Source of the DNA: Paramyrothecium sp. XJ0827 | Lineage: Eukaryota; Ascomycota; Sordariomycetes; Hypocreales; Stachybotryaceae | DNA: 64,000 nt | Reading direction: 5' to 3' | Assembly: GCA_020881915.1 (NCBI GenBank) | Contig: JAJFPB010000003.1 | Location: forward strand, 992,001-1,056,000 | Shown here: in pieces, positions 10,301 to 21,983 of the stretch | Numbering within the stretch: position 1 is the stretch's first letter | Layout: each line of letters opens with the position of its first letter | Made by a program: the position numbers and the translations under genes | Notes under the pieces: model-generated | What the model saw: the letters and a program-made list of their open reading frames with translations, nothing else | Databases searched by the model: none | Told to the model about the DNA's origin: nothing

Positions 10301-13300
10301 GACCGTGGCTTTCACCAACCTACAGCTTGAGGGCACCCTGCACCCTGCACCCTGCGATTCTTCGCCTGACGCCATATGCGGCGCCTAAAATCCGACAGCA
10401 ACTTATCACACCGGCCGATGCCCGAGTAGGCATGGTAGACCTTATCCCCGGATCTCCCATCCTTCTTGAACGGGCCAAATGCAGTCCGATCTCCCCGCTG
10501 AAAACCGTATTACCACTTACTGGATCGACTCTATGCTCTTGACATGGTCTCTTACGCCCTCAAGGTGAAGCGAAATGCTACCCGATAAAGTATTTATACA
10601 CCGAGTGTTCTGCCTCACCTATCAGGTAATGTTTGGTGATGCGCCAGGAACCGGGAATGAATCTCACTCTAGCGACCTGCCTGGGCGAAAACGAACCGAC
10701 ACTGTTTATTTCCGATCCCACGATGTACCTGGCCAGGTTCTTGGGACGTATGCCCAGCGGGCCAGGCAGGCCTGCGTTATCGCATCACTGATGCGGCAGG
10801 TTGACAAAATAGTCCACGTACTGGTTGATTGCCAAGGGTGACAGGACATGGGCTGAGCGGGCCCCGCCGAATCGTGCCACGATTTTCGGCGTTGGTGCAC
10901 GCCACCGCCCTGTGGCTCTGCCGATGATGGCGATGCCTGCTCCATTTGGCCTCCATGTGGTGTTGATGAACATGTGCTGTTGGCGTGGCTCGCACCACCC
11001 GTTTCCGGACGTGGACATTGCTTGACGTTGTGGATTCGGTGAACACCTGTGGCGATGGTCGTTACGGCAATGTCGAGGTTTCTGGACCTGAGTAAATCTT
11101 CCTTCGCCGAGTGTTGTTGCCTGCTGTGTTCTATCATGCCGGAAGCTGAGGCCGCCATTCTTGAGCAAGACAACAGGACAGGGGTGTCAACCACCCACCT
11201 CCATGTGTAAGTCATGCGCGCTTCGAAATGACCCGCGGGATATCGAGCTGGGACTGCCTGAAGCAGAAGGGCTATCTGCGTTGAGCCTCTAGCATGAGGT
11301 GACTCACGGAGTTACGCCCACAGTCCATCTTCTGGCCCGTTCTATTGTCAGCTTTGAACAGCCCTCGCTGCGTCTGCACCCAACACATGCACGCCAAGTC
11401 ACGGCATGTCCCAGGGCTGCGCAGCCACATGGCAAGATGCACAACAACATCTGGGTCTGTCGAAAAGTTTGGCGCTGCCGTCTCATCTAAGCAGGGTAGC
11501 TTACTTTGACTCCTTTGTGCTCACTGCCTAGAAGTGGTAAGTGAGTCGATGCCCAACTGCAGTCTCCGCCACCCGGGCTTGAAAACGGTCTTTTTGACCA
11601 CAACGTAACCACATCTCTATGATTGGTGATGGGACCTCGACCGAGCGAACTGTGGCAGGGATATTGCTGGGACCGAGTCGCCAAGTACGCAGCTTGTCCA
11701 GCTTTCTCGCTCTGGTGTCCAGTCATTTGTCCGTTCTGCACCTGGCGTTACGAGTGTCTCGGAAGTGAGGCCAGGCCGGTGGACCGCACTGCCTCGACCT
11801 TGCGGTTCCAACGTGACGTCAAAATCCACCAATTCTTGCAGGGCGAATCGCCGCAGTTGAGGCTCTGGGATCTCGGCTCTAGGTCTTGTCTTAATTCGTC
11901 GGTGATTTTGCTGACTCCCGAATTGCCTGCGAAGGTGGTGCTCGAGAAGGCCAACGACGTCTCATCTAGGCACGGTGAACATCAAAGCCCACCACCCCAT
12001 AAGATGAAAACTGCACCTCCGCAGATGTAAAAAAAGTGACGTCTGTTCAATACCGATAGGGTGAGTGACACGACGTGTGGTTAAGTGGTTGATGAGTGGC
12101 AGGCGACCACCCCGACTGTAACCAACATCTTGACGTTTCACCAGAGAAGCTTGAGCAAAAGTCCTTCTAGAGCCAACTTGTTCAATGTTCAATGCCATGC
12201 AATGGTCTCGAGTAGTTGAAGAGATGTTGACAAATTTTAGAACATGAAAGTCGCCTCCAATGAGGCGAAATTGTCGGACTAGCAAGCGAGTGCATGGTGG
12301 CCAGACCGGCACATATGGAGGCTCGGCCATCGACGTACCCAATATCGCGCGCGCGCCTCGGAAGCGAGTTACAGATGAGAGCGTCTTGCTTCCGCGATGT
12401 TCGAATAATATCTCATCTTTGCTTGATGTCCACTCGATTGTTCCGCGCAGATACTTCCCTCCATGTCGGAAGAGTACCAGCAAGGAAGACGAGGCGATTC
12501 GTCGACACCTTCAGTACTTCGTATCTATAGATTGACCACAATATATCAGTAATAACTCGATAGCAGAGAGCGTAGGATACAGACCCAGAATGATCTCAGA
12601 AACTTGCCCGAGGTGGTGCTAGTCTAGTGTTGTGCGCAACGAGATCCTGTCAACGTTACTGGCAGACCAACACCAGCTTCGTTTATAACCCACGGCTATG
12701 GGTTTCGGGGCCGGAGTGAATCTACTTTCTTGAAGTTGCCGTCATTTTCCAACTCAATCTTCATGTGACTGGTATACTATACCTTTACGCTGCTCCCAGG
12801 GATAGAGGTAATTTGGGTATCGCTCAGCCTAACTGTCGGTGCTTGCTCCGTCTTCATGGTAGAGACCTGCTCCCCCTGCACCTAATAGTCCGCGATGCCT
12901 CTTCTCAGATGCGCATCATCTGCCTTGTTGTATAACCGTTGCCTCATTCGAGGCATTTAGGCTGTCGACGTGGTTAAATTTGTGTATACTCGTTTGTTAC
13001 CAAAATCCGAAGCATGTTCTCAGTAGCACAGACTCTCTGGCAAACCCTCGAGCTTGGGTTATCTTGGAAGGGCCACTATTCCACCCATGAGTCCTCTGTT
13101 GACACCTAGCGATAAAGGGTCATTCGGACTGGGTCAGGCCCGCGGCTATAGCTGGATATTGGGACATTCGGCTCCAACGCTGAATGGTTTACGAGCTTTG
13201 GCCTAAGTAGGGAGACTAACAGTCTGCTCTGACACACTCATCGAGGGATGCTCAGTCCTGCTGCATCTCTGCTAGACGGCTGCGGCTCGAATTTGAGGCA

Positions 13301-14206
13301 TGATCGTCTGGTGTACATCTACTTTCGGGTCTGCGTCCCGCCACGGAAAGTCTTTGTATTCTCAGCCAGGGCAGGACAAAATTGACGACGAAGATGGCCG
13401 TCCACTCACCAAGTCCGGGTCGTGTCTGCGAACAGCCGCCAAAAGGCTTACTTCGTGACCAGAAACGAGAGACAAATGGCTCTTGATTGTTCTTCGTGGA
13501 GGAGCTGCTGCCGCCTTGCCACTCAGAGCCGCCATCCGTCAGGAACTGGATCCGACCTTGGTTGTACTTTCGCTGCTCGAGAAATGTGTGAGTTGCGTGC
13601 TTTCTTCATCGCGGTGCAAAACGCCTGAGCAGGGTTTCGTTACATGTCGCATAAATCCTTGTCTGAAAACGAGATCAGTATCCAAATCGTGACGAGACCA
13701 AGGGCGAAGGGGTGCAGAAGGCTGAAGCACGAGAGAGGAGACGCGAGTGTATTGATCCGCATTATGGATAAGGGTTATTGTTGGCCACTCCAAAGAAACG
13801 TGGTGGACGAGTAAGGGGTAACAATAGTACTGTAGCCGGCAAACAATAAAATGGTGAATGTTTGGGGGTCATTTCCATAGTTCAACCAGCTGGTCACCCA
13901 TTGTGTGAATGGCAGCTGTCAGGTGAGAGAATCATGTTGTTTTTAAAACGTTCGCGGCTATTAGGCTGGCCCCCTTCACATTCTCTCCTCAGCCACATCA
14001 AAAATTGCCTTTGGAGAATTTCGCTTTTGCTAGAACAACCTCTCAAACTTCACGAAAAAGAGCAGTTACAGCTTTGACTGGCCTCTCTGAGCAATATCAC
14101 TGTTGCCACCATAGATACCTGCTGTTTCGCTTTCCCAAGGTTCGTTTGTGCCCCAAAACACACCAACTCTTTGAGCTCCCATGGCTGATGGGCAAAATCC
14201 TGGCAG

Positions 14207-14512
14207 ATGCCTCAGAGCCGTATCCCCGTACCTGCATCAAAGGCCCAAGAAGATTGCCTGAAGGCGTGGGCCGGAGCCACCCAAACAATCCAGGCCGATG
14301 ATGCGAGGAAGGCTGCGGAAGCATACCAACGCTTCCTGAACTCGAAAACAAAGCCGAAAACCAACACAGAAGGCAAAGCCACTGCTGTGAGCATACCCCA
14401 GGCCGCAGACAAGAGTCAAACGGCGAAAGACGATCCAGGTCGCACCGAGACTAGCAAGATTGATCAATGGGTTATTGTGTCACGGGATGAGGCCGAGTGG
14501 GAGATAATCTGA
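14207..14512 (+). CDS. Small hypothetical protein, 101 aa
   Basis: ATG at 14207, stop at 14510-14512. The N-terminal half reads as amphipathic helix (ALKAW-like segment DCLKAWAGATQTIQ, then ARKAAEAYQRFLNSK). A Lys/Thr/Ser-rich linker follows, then a conserved-looking acidic end (WVIVSRDEAEWEII). The patterned helices and W-rich tail suggest a genuine small gene rather than a random ORF. No domain recognised. An upstream ATG at 14182 lies in another frame. An upstream exon cannot be excluded, since pyrimidine-rich possible acceptors precede the start. Confidence 0.45.
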   Translation: MPQSRIPVPASKAQEDCLKAWAGATQTIQADDARKAAEAYQRFLNSKTKPKTNTEGKATAVSIPQAADKSQTAKDDPGRTETSKIDQWVIVSRDEAEWEII

Positions 14513-15160
14513 ACGAGGCGTTGTATTGTTGTCTGGCGTGGCAGACGGCAAATGTGACGGCAACAAAAAATGCTCGATAATGGGATGATGGGATTCAGGG
14601 ACGCAATGCTACTCGATGCAAGTGTACAGAGAGACAGGAAATACAGTCCTTTTAGTACACCCGAAGAGAAAACGAACGAGATGAGTTGACGAAGCCAAAT
14701 CTTGGTGGGCATCTTGCTTATGAGACCCTCTCGACTTGTATGGCTGATTTATTTGACGGTGGAGCAACTGATTGCAGTCGCAAGAGACCATTCTGCCCAG
14801 TCTGAATCAAGAATCCGCTGCCATTCCAATTTATGAGTCACGCCAGACAGGTCTTTCACCCGCATCAGAAGTTCAAAGGCCTCGCCAGTGCATCTTCTCT
14901 CTTCTTTGTGAACACCCTCACATGGACATCCAGACTCGACGTCGAGACCATGATCCACTGATGGATGCACCAAGCCGGGCGCTACTTGTCGTTATTTCCG
15001 ATTAGTGTACCATTTGGATGGTGACTCTCTTACCACCCGAAGATCTGAGCCCGTATCTTTCGAGGGTCGATGTTCCGAAAGACGGCGGTAATTTTGCAGA
15101 CGTGCAGTTTCCCAAGCAATTAGCTATATAAATTTTAAATTGGGAACCAGTTTCCATCAG
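14513..15160. other. Intergenic, 3' flank of small ORF and 5' flank of tRNA
   Basis: No gene seen. Short ORFs on the minus strand (14464-14973) have no recognisable features. The last 40 bp are AT-rich (see tRNA upstream element). Confidence 0.4.
15121..15140 (+). promoter_or_regulatory. TATA-like element upstream of tRNA-Phe
   Basis: AT-only stretch TATATAAATTTTAAAT about 20-40 bp upstream of the tRNA 5' end, the usual place for an upstream TATA element assisting Pol III on fungal tRNA genes. Confidence 0.4.
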
Positions 15161-15251
15161 GCGATAATAACTCAGTTGGGAGAGTGTCAGACTGAAGTCA
15201 ACTTTGGTTAAGACGATCTGAAAGTCCTGCGTTCAATCCGCAGTTGTCGCA
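15161..15251 (+). tRNA. tRNA-Phe (GAA) with 18-nt intron
   Basis: All four stems fold. The acceptor GCGATAA pairs with TTGTCGC (one T-G wobble), with discriminator A. The D stem is ACTC/GAGT with loop AGTTGGGA. The anticodon stem TCAGA/TCTGA is perfect with loop CTGAAG..A and anticodon GAA. The T arm CTGCG TTCAATC CGCAG is perfect. The intron is 15198-15215, after position 37, the standard site. CCA is not encoded, as usual in eukaryotes. Odd point: position 10-25 is A-T instead of the near-universal G-C, so the A box reads TAACTCAGTTGG rather than TRGY.... The pair is compensated and a T6 terminator follows, so it is probably still transcribed, perhaps weakly. Confidence 0.88.
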
Positions 15252-16270
15252 TGTGTTTCTTTTTTGTCCTACTCTTTTTTGTACTCCACCCACCTTTTCA
15301 TAACAACCTGCTCTCAATTGATCTTTAATTTATTTTCCTTTTTATCAGCCTACACGGCAAGGAGCGAACATTTTCAGCACCAAGTGATAATGGGATGGCG
15401 GGGGAAAAGCTGGTTATGGCTCCCGGCCGTCAGTAACGCTAATTGTGTCTGCGTCAGACACGGAAGGATGTGACAGACGTCATGGGGAGACTGTAAGATT
15501 CGCATTACAAGCCACTCAAATGTCAAAGTTTCTGAGATCCTAGGTCTGGTCGCTACTGTCACACCCTGGCTCTCCTTGTCAGGATAAAGTCTGGGTTATA
15601 GCTGGGTGCTTAGGTGTTTGACTGCTCCGGAGAGATCAGCAAATTCCTACTTCCCTTCACCGTCTAATGTGGTCCTGCGTCCCGTGTCCCTTTCTCACTT
15701 TGACTGGAAATGTGTGTTTATGGGCCACTCCGTCGAGTTGTCCATTGACTACGGCAACACCCCGCAAGCATGCAAATGTGTATCCGCTATATGGAACGAC
15801 TGTACGGACGTACGCCCTCCGATTTTGTTTCTTTGCGCATCTACCAAGCCGCGATTGTTGGCTTGTCACCGTAACTTCCCTGACTTTAATGTGGAACATG
15901 TTTGGTGAATTGAAAGCAAATGCAGGATCCGTGCACAAGATTTGGGGTTTCGACACTGAGATGGCTTGTGATTAGCACAAACTACGGGTATGAGGACTAA
16001 CTTCTCGCCAATCCATCAATGACAACTGCAGCCCCAAGACGTAAAGTCTCTTTCTCTCAGAAGAACAAACAGAGAAAGGAATTGAAAAGAAAGGTGGAGC
16101 GCCTGAATAACCATCTCCTGCTACCCAGGTCGGCACGTGGCGTTTGCTCTGGTTACATGCGTCGCAAGGGACCCTCGTATGAGATGCGACAATCAAGGTC
16201 TCGTCCTGTAGCCGTACTATAAGATTCAAAGGGCTAAATGAAAGTAACGATAAACAAAACGCTATACGTG
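15252..16270. other. Intergenic between tRNA and island
   Basis: Two overlapping plus frames and one minus frame of about 100 codons occur at 15606-15975; none has a domain or coding bias I trust. AT-rich 3' flank for the minus-strand gene ending at 16271. Confidence 0.35.
15260..15265 (+). terminator. RNA polymerase III T-run terminator
   Basis: Six T residues about 9 bp past the tRNA 3' end, with another T6 ~8 bp further on. Confidence 0.7.
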
Positions 16271-18179
16271 TTATCTAAAATACTTTCTCAGGCCTTTGGA
16301 CTTCGTTTTCTGTGCCTCTATTTTAGCCTCATACTCTTGCCTAAGTTTACCCTCCATCTCCTTTGCAAATGACTGTGCTAATATCTCAAGTTGTTCCTTC
16401 TTTTCTGCCTCGGCCTTTTGTTCTGCTTGAATCCTTTCCCGAGTGGCGCGCTCAGCCTCTACTTTAGTCCTTTCGATTTCTCGTTTAGCATCTTCCCGAG
16501 CCTGATTCAAGTCTTCCATCCTCCTTTGAAACATTTCCTCGGTTTCCATTCTAATTTGCGCCTCTCGCACCTGCTGTAACTCCATTGCTTTCGCCTCTTC
16601 TCGTTTAGCGATGAATGCCGCTAGCTCGGCTTCAAGCCTTAGTTTCTCAGGATCTGGCGCCTGCCATGGCCCTTCAGTAGGTTTCGATCTTGTCCATTGT
16701 GAGGTTCGGGACTGACGGTCAAAAGAGTGCCGGTTCCGATCAGGGTATTGGCTCCATGGTTGACTCCCATAAAAATCAGGGTGGTTGCCACTTGAATACG
16801 GCATAGAACCAAACTCAGGGTGCAAAGATTCCTGGGGACGGAACACATAGGGCCCACTACGGCTAGGGTAGTCCTCATTTGAGCCCGTATCTGTCGCCGT
16901 TGTCGCTCTTGATGAAGTTGACAGCTCCGGACGCACGTTTGGCCTGCTATCGTCCCGAGAAACGAAGGGCATACCAGTAGGTGGGCTGCGCGGTTGTGAT
17001 TCTGGGTCGGCTGTATGAATGGAACTGTGACTCGTTGAGGTCTCACTAGTCACGCCAATTGAAACAGAGGATGGAGTTGTCGCGGGAGCATGATGTCGTT
17101 TGGGGTTGAATGATGGAGATGCTGGTGCAGTTCCGCCGCCCTTGAGTGCAGCGGAATGATCGCCAGTGATTCCAAATGAACCTATCTGAGGAATTGGTCG
17201 ACGGATGGTTCTAAACCCAGAGTCTTTAGGAGCCACCGATGAGGAGGCTTCATCTGACGTGGCTCTTGCGTCCTGTCCAAGGACCATGAGCGCAAAATTT
17301 GATGTGATCGTCTGGATTCGGATATGCTCCCCAATCATAACAAATTGATCATCAGACAAAACTTCGATGATCTGGAAATCAGTTTTTTGAGCGGAACGTA
17401 TTTGGATTTCCCGCTGACTCCATATATCGTCACCACTTGACCCTGGGCGACTTATGTTTGCGAGCATTAATTCCTCACCACTGTCCATGTGTTCACGTTC
17501 TTGTCGAGAAGTTGCAACACTGTCTTCTCTGCTGCCTTCCAATTCGAAGTCAGCTTTAGCAGCTTGGTTTATAGAATAAGCCGTCTCGACGCTTAAGTCG
17601 TGGCGTTCAGCGTCTAAGAAGGCTCTTTTCGTATATTTGCACTGCATGACCAAATGCTTTACCTCATTTCGCATGTAGTCTCTACACATTATTAGTAACC
17701 AGATTGTATAATCTCGGCACGATAGCATACTCAGCTTCATCGCTGTCTATCAAGTCAATAGCAGCAATATACATACTAATCGTTAGTTTTAGCGAATCCA
17801 GAGCAGCTCTCCGGGTAGTAATCTTTGATTTAGCAAAAAGCCACTTGATACGCCTCATCCAGCTCAGGTCTCTTCCCTGTTCTTCTCTGTTAAACAAGGG
17901 TGTCAGGCATTTTTCAAGATCTTCAATGTCAGTCTGGCATTGCGCGACGATCTCATATGCTATCTCTATTGCTTGCTGTCTTATGTTTGTTGTGTTTTTC
18001 AGTTGTCTTTTCAATTCGTGAAGAATCAGCGCAATGGCCTTGGTATCCGTGGCGATGGCCTTTAATTGGGGACCGGCAGTGCCTAAATCTTCGGCAATAG
18101 TTGATATTCCCGTCGCTAACTTGAACCCAAGTGTCGCAATGGCTGTAATGCCAGATACAAGGCCTACAAGCTCTGCCAT
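16271..18179 (-). CDS. Fungal NLR-type N-terminal domain protein with C-terminal coiled coil
   Basis: Two exons (minus): 17731-18179 and 16271-17681; 619 aa. The 49-nt intron has donor GTATGC, branch ACTAAT and acceptor GTGTAG, and the phase fits. Residues 1-~150 form an all-helical domain starting MAELVGLVSGITAIATLGFK, with an early hydrophobic helix and repeated amphipathic helices. This is typical of the fungal N-terminal domains (PigL_N / NACHT-NTPase N-terminal type) that cap STAND immune-like receptors. Unlike those, no NB-ARC/NACHT ATPase or repeat domain follows. Instead there is a Ser/Pro-rich linker (~150-490) and a long charged coiled coil (~500-610, Glu/Lys/Arg/Gln). It may be a regulator or adaptor that pairs with a receptor through the N-terminal domain; that role is inference. 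Confidence 0.72.
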
Positions 18180-18834
18180 CGTGGTGCCTAAGGAATACCA
18201 CGACTAGCGCAATAGCTTAAAGGACCAAGCGGGAAGGAGAGGGTGGAAAAGGTGTTGGACCTTGAATTCATTGTCCTTATTCTTGTTGCTTCCCCGCTTT
18301 TGGGTCTGCTCAGGCTCTGATCGGGTGAGATGAGGGCTGTACTCCGGTACCAAAGGCAGTCAGACGAGAGGAATACCTCCGCCACATTAAACAGTGGGGA
18401 AGGAATCATGTACCGCCCGGCTGCCTTGATTGGCAGTGGATTTCGTAACCCTATTGTTATTGTTAACACCTGTTCATGTGATACCATCGAGACGCCCGGC
18501 GTCAAGTTGCGTCCGAATGAAGTGCCAGACACTTCCCGTAGCCCAACCCTCTCTTAGAGAATGTGATAAACAATGCAGGAGTGCTAGACCATCAAAGTAG
18601 AGGTGATGATAGTATCCTTGAACCCGTAGAAAAATCATGCAGTATTAAAATTGTTCGCGTGCTCTTGCCATTGGCTCGAGGTTGTTTCCAAAGACAGCAA
18701 ACACAAGTCACTCGGAAATGTTTGTCAAATACGTGTGAAGAGGATTCGTGAAGCAGTGGATGGGCAGAGCATGTTTCGTGTCCTTAGGGGACTTGGATGG
18801 AGGATTGACGCAAAACGCTACAAACTGTACAAGA
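18180..18834. other. Intergenic between two minus-strand island genes
   Basis: 5' flank of the gene starting at 18179 and 3' flank of the AAA ATPase. Short ORFs only; nothing recognised. Confidence 0.4.
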
Positions 18835-21456
18835 CTATTTATCCGACCGTGCTGTGTCTTTCCCATAAGCATCGTATCTTGTTCCTATAATGGAGGCCTT
18901 CTTGCTGAGGTCTCCCCTGTGGACCTTGACAAGATATTCGTGGAATTCTTTTGACATCTGTACTGTCGCCTTGAGATGGTCTGATTGTATAAGAATGCGC
19001 CCGGCCTTGTCCTTCTGGCTTTGCGCCGCCGCCAATGCTACGGCAACTTGGAAAGCTGTGGGCAGGCATCTGTTAGCATTGCGAGGCTTCTGTTTATTCC
19101 ACATACAGCTCTTACCATTCCTGATCTCTCTACCATTCCATCTCAATGATCGCAACTCTTGAGACTGAACATAGTCTTTTGCGGACTGCGTGATGCGCAT
19201 GGTTGTCTCTCTATCATCCTCCAGTTTCCTGAAGAAGATGTCCCAAAGTTTGTCGCGTTCTTCGTCATCGAGCTCTGGATAGTAGATCTGCACATGGATA
19301 CGGGATATGAATGCCTCGTCAAAGGTGCCGACCCTGTTCGTGGTCAAAAATAGGATACCCTTGTAGTATTCGAGTGCGCGCAGAAAGCCGGCAACAAGGT
19401 GGTTGCGTTCGAGATCTTGTACTTCTCTGTGCTCCATGTAAATATCAGCCTCGTCGATGAGCATGATCGTACCCCAATTCTCTGCCAGTTTAAACCACTT
19501 CCGCAGGTTGTCTTCAATCGCTTCAGGCTTCACACCGATGTCGGAGCACGTCAAAGAAAGCAATGGGCGTCCCGTGTGCTCGGCTATGCATTCTGATACA
19601 CATTGTTAACAACCAGACAGATCAAGTCCTCGGATATACCAACCTGCAGTGTATGTCTTGCCAACACCAGGCCGTCCATGCAAGAGTATCGTAAGGCCTT
19701 CGCCCTTGCCCTCTATAAAATCGGCTGACCACGCAGAGTCAACTTTCTTTTGCGCTGGGGCCTTATGGACCTGTGTGACTTTGGTGAAAGTCTTCGAGCT
19801 AGCGGTCGTGTCTCCACGCTCTCTAATGTAGGACTGGGTCAAATTCTTGATTAGCTGTTTTGTCGATTCTTTCATGACCAAGCGACTGAAGAGAGAGTTG
19901 TCATAAGATGGCTCGTTGAAACCGTCAATATGTAGGAGTTCTGTCACCAATCAGCTATCATTCCCAAAAGATATCCAAAATGACGTACGCCATGACCTGG
20001 TCTTGAACAGAAAAGCTTCAACCATTTGGTCACAAAGCAGATATTGGTGGTCAGTTAAAGACTCCACAGTCAATGGATTGATATGCGAATAGCCGGCGAA
20101 TTTCGGCTTCACAGCTCGTTGGTATATCAATTCGTCGCATCTTGCACAATGACAAATCTTCACCGGACCAGCAGGGTGTTCAACCGGACCGCTGAGAGCT
20201 CGTCTTTCTACACCTTCCCATAGTGGATACTGAATAGCATCTACCATGGCGAGGCTACTGAACTGCGAGATAATGTCAGAGTCAGCTGAATCTCAGCATG
20301 GTACCGGAGAAACCTACTGATCGTCTCGGAAAGGTGATTGTGTGGCCATCAAAGTAATAAGATTGGCTTTTTCGGCGGAGGGTGAACCACTTCTTTCCTC
20401 GCTCAATGAAGTGTTGTTTGATCAGTTCCAGATCTTCTCCGTTCACGTCTTCGGAAAAGCGAAGATACTCGCACGGATAAACCCGTAGAGAAATAATCTC
20501 CTTCTCTCCAGCAAAGCGCTCTATCGTGATGGTGCTTTCCATAGGGCCAACGTAGTTGGAATCGGCGTCCATATTCCACACATTGACCGAATAAGCATTC
20601 GTTGTGCCGTTAACAATATTGAAATTCACGCTCTTGAAAACGTATGGCTCATGCTCGCCAAGATTGTGAATATCGTAGTAGACGTCCGATCCTGGTCTGT
20701 AGAGAAGCCACAACATGTCAAATGTGACATAGCCCCGTGCATGGCGTGCCCTCTCGGCCTCGACAGCCTCCTGTGTGTATTTCTTAACAAAGTCTTGGGC
20801 AATACCGATGTGCTTTGCTGCCCACTTGTTTGAACATGTGAATGGGTTTTCGTCTGCAGCTTTCGCTAATCGTTCTCGGTACTCTGTCAGCTCCTTTTCA
20901 TAGAATGTGAATACTGAATAAGGCTCTAAAATCTTGATAGTCTTTCCGGAGAAATCGATGTCTGGGAAGTAATCCACAGTGCATCGCAAGGCTTCGGCGA
21001 GTGGAGGTGAGACGAGGTTAATGTAGGAATGTCCGATTCCCTGTTCGGTCTTGGTGATGTCGTCTACACTGGTAGAGAGGACGTTTTGGCCCGAGAGCCG
21101 GACCTCCACGTGTTCCAGAACCAGTGGTTCGTCCAATACCTCCGCTTTGTCTGATTGGATGTTGTCAAGATCAATAGCGTAGGAGCCTGATTCTCTGCCA
21201 ACATATTCAACCTTGCGCTTGATTAAACTTCGCTCATTGGTCTCAGCTGTCGCTTCCGTGACATTGGTAGAGCCTGCGTCTGCTTGTGCAGGGAGCACAT
21301 GTTGCTTCGCTTTAGTTTCCTCTGGTAAATTTTCGTGAACAGACGTTGTGGGCTGTAACGTTATTAGAAACTTCATCGGGACTTGGCTTGACTTTGACTT
21401 ACCAAGACAGTCATTGTTCCCACGCTGGATGTCGAAGTCACGGTTGCTCCCTCCAT
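18835..21456 (-). CDS. AAA+ ATPase with N-terminal DUF7025-type domain
   Basis: Six exons (minus): 21403-21456, 20318-21352, 19989-20262, 19644-19940, 19116-19592 and 18835-19055; 785 aa. All introns are 48-60 nt and all phases agree. The true start is the ATG at 21456; an apparent ATG at 21376 lies inside intron 1. The N-terminal half (~120-450) matches the large domain that precedes AAA in a big fungal family (TFDMLWLLYRPG, then EYLRF and KWFTLRR). AAA motifs: Walker A GRPGVGKT 543-550, Walker B IMLIDEAD ~596-603, sensor-1 Asn in LTTNR (~639), Arg finger in FISRIHV (~651), and GREIRNAF near sensor 2. All catalytic residues are intact, so it is an active ATPase, probably a remodelling factor; the target is unknown. 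Intron 5 (19056-19115) is 60 nt and stop-free, so retaining it keeps the frame. Confidence 0.87.
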
Positions 21457-21983
21457 GATCAGTGATTGTGGATCGTGATTCGGCCTTGTAAAACTCTCGG
21501 CAATCGAGTTAACTGCTGAAACGGTCGGCTTTGAACTATAAATGTGGAAAGAAGCCTTTGTAAATTGCTTTCAACCTCCAGAAACGCCTCAGGATTTGGG
21601 ACGAATCTTTCAACGCAGGTCTCAACATACAAGTGTCGAGAGGAGGGGAAACAGGTTGGAGGCGGCTCTGTAGGCGCCGCCAGTCAGTTCGTAAGCACAG
21701 TCCCACCACACGAGATTGCAGGAATTAGGGTAAGGATCAATCTTCTCATGCTGATTGGCCTTGCGACACCGCTCCTGCGGCTGGAAGTTGTAGGATCGAC
21801 AGGGTTGCATACATGATCCCTGGTAGTGTATTTGGATGTCGGCAATATTGCCGCCTAGGACATACATAGAACGCTGACATGTTTCAGCCTTCTTTTCCGC
21901 TTCTAAATCCATGCCACAGATCATTTCTACAAAAACCTCATTGTTTGAAATCGATTAGTATTGGCAAACCAAGAGCTCTAATA
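21457..21983. other. Divergent promoter region
   Basis: 527 bp separate the AAA ATPase (minus) and the DUF7708 gene (plus), so the two may share a bidirectional promoter. Contains only short ORFs. Confidence 0.5.

Larger units (their letters stand above)
6213..14206. other. 8 kb region without a confident gene
   Basis: The first kilobase is the promoter/5' leader of the gene starting at 6212 and is packed with simple repeats (listed separately). From ~7.4 to 14.2 kb, ORFs of 60-170 codons occur on both strands at similar density, none with a domain I recognise. At 7740-8095 both strands show frames of coding-like texture, so they may be mutual shadows. GC content looks ordinary, with no obvious AT-rich RIP signature, no clear terminal inverted repeats and no transposase or polymerase motif. 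Could be a large regulatory region, lncRNA territory, or decayed sequence too old to recognise. Confidence 0.4.

Noticed and set aside
21352..21376. ATG at 21376 as start of the AAA gene
   Set aside because: It falls inside a well-formed intron (GTAAGT..CTAATAACGTTACAG); the upstream exon supplies the start at 21456.
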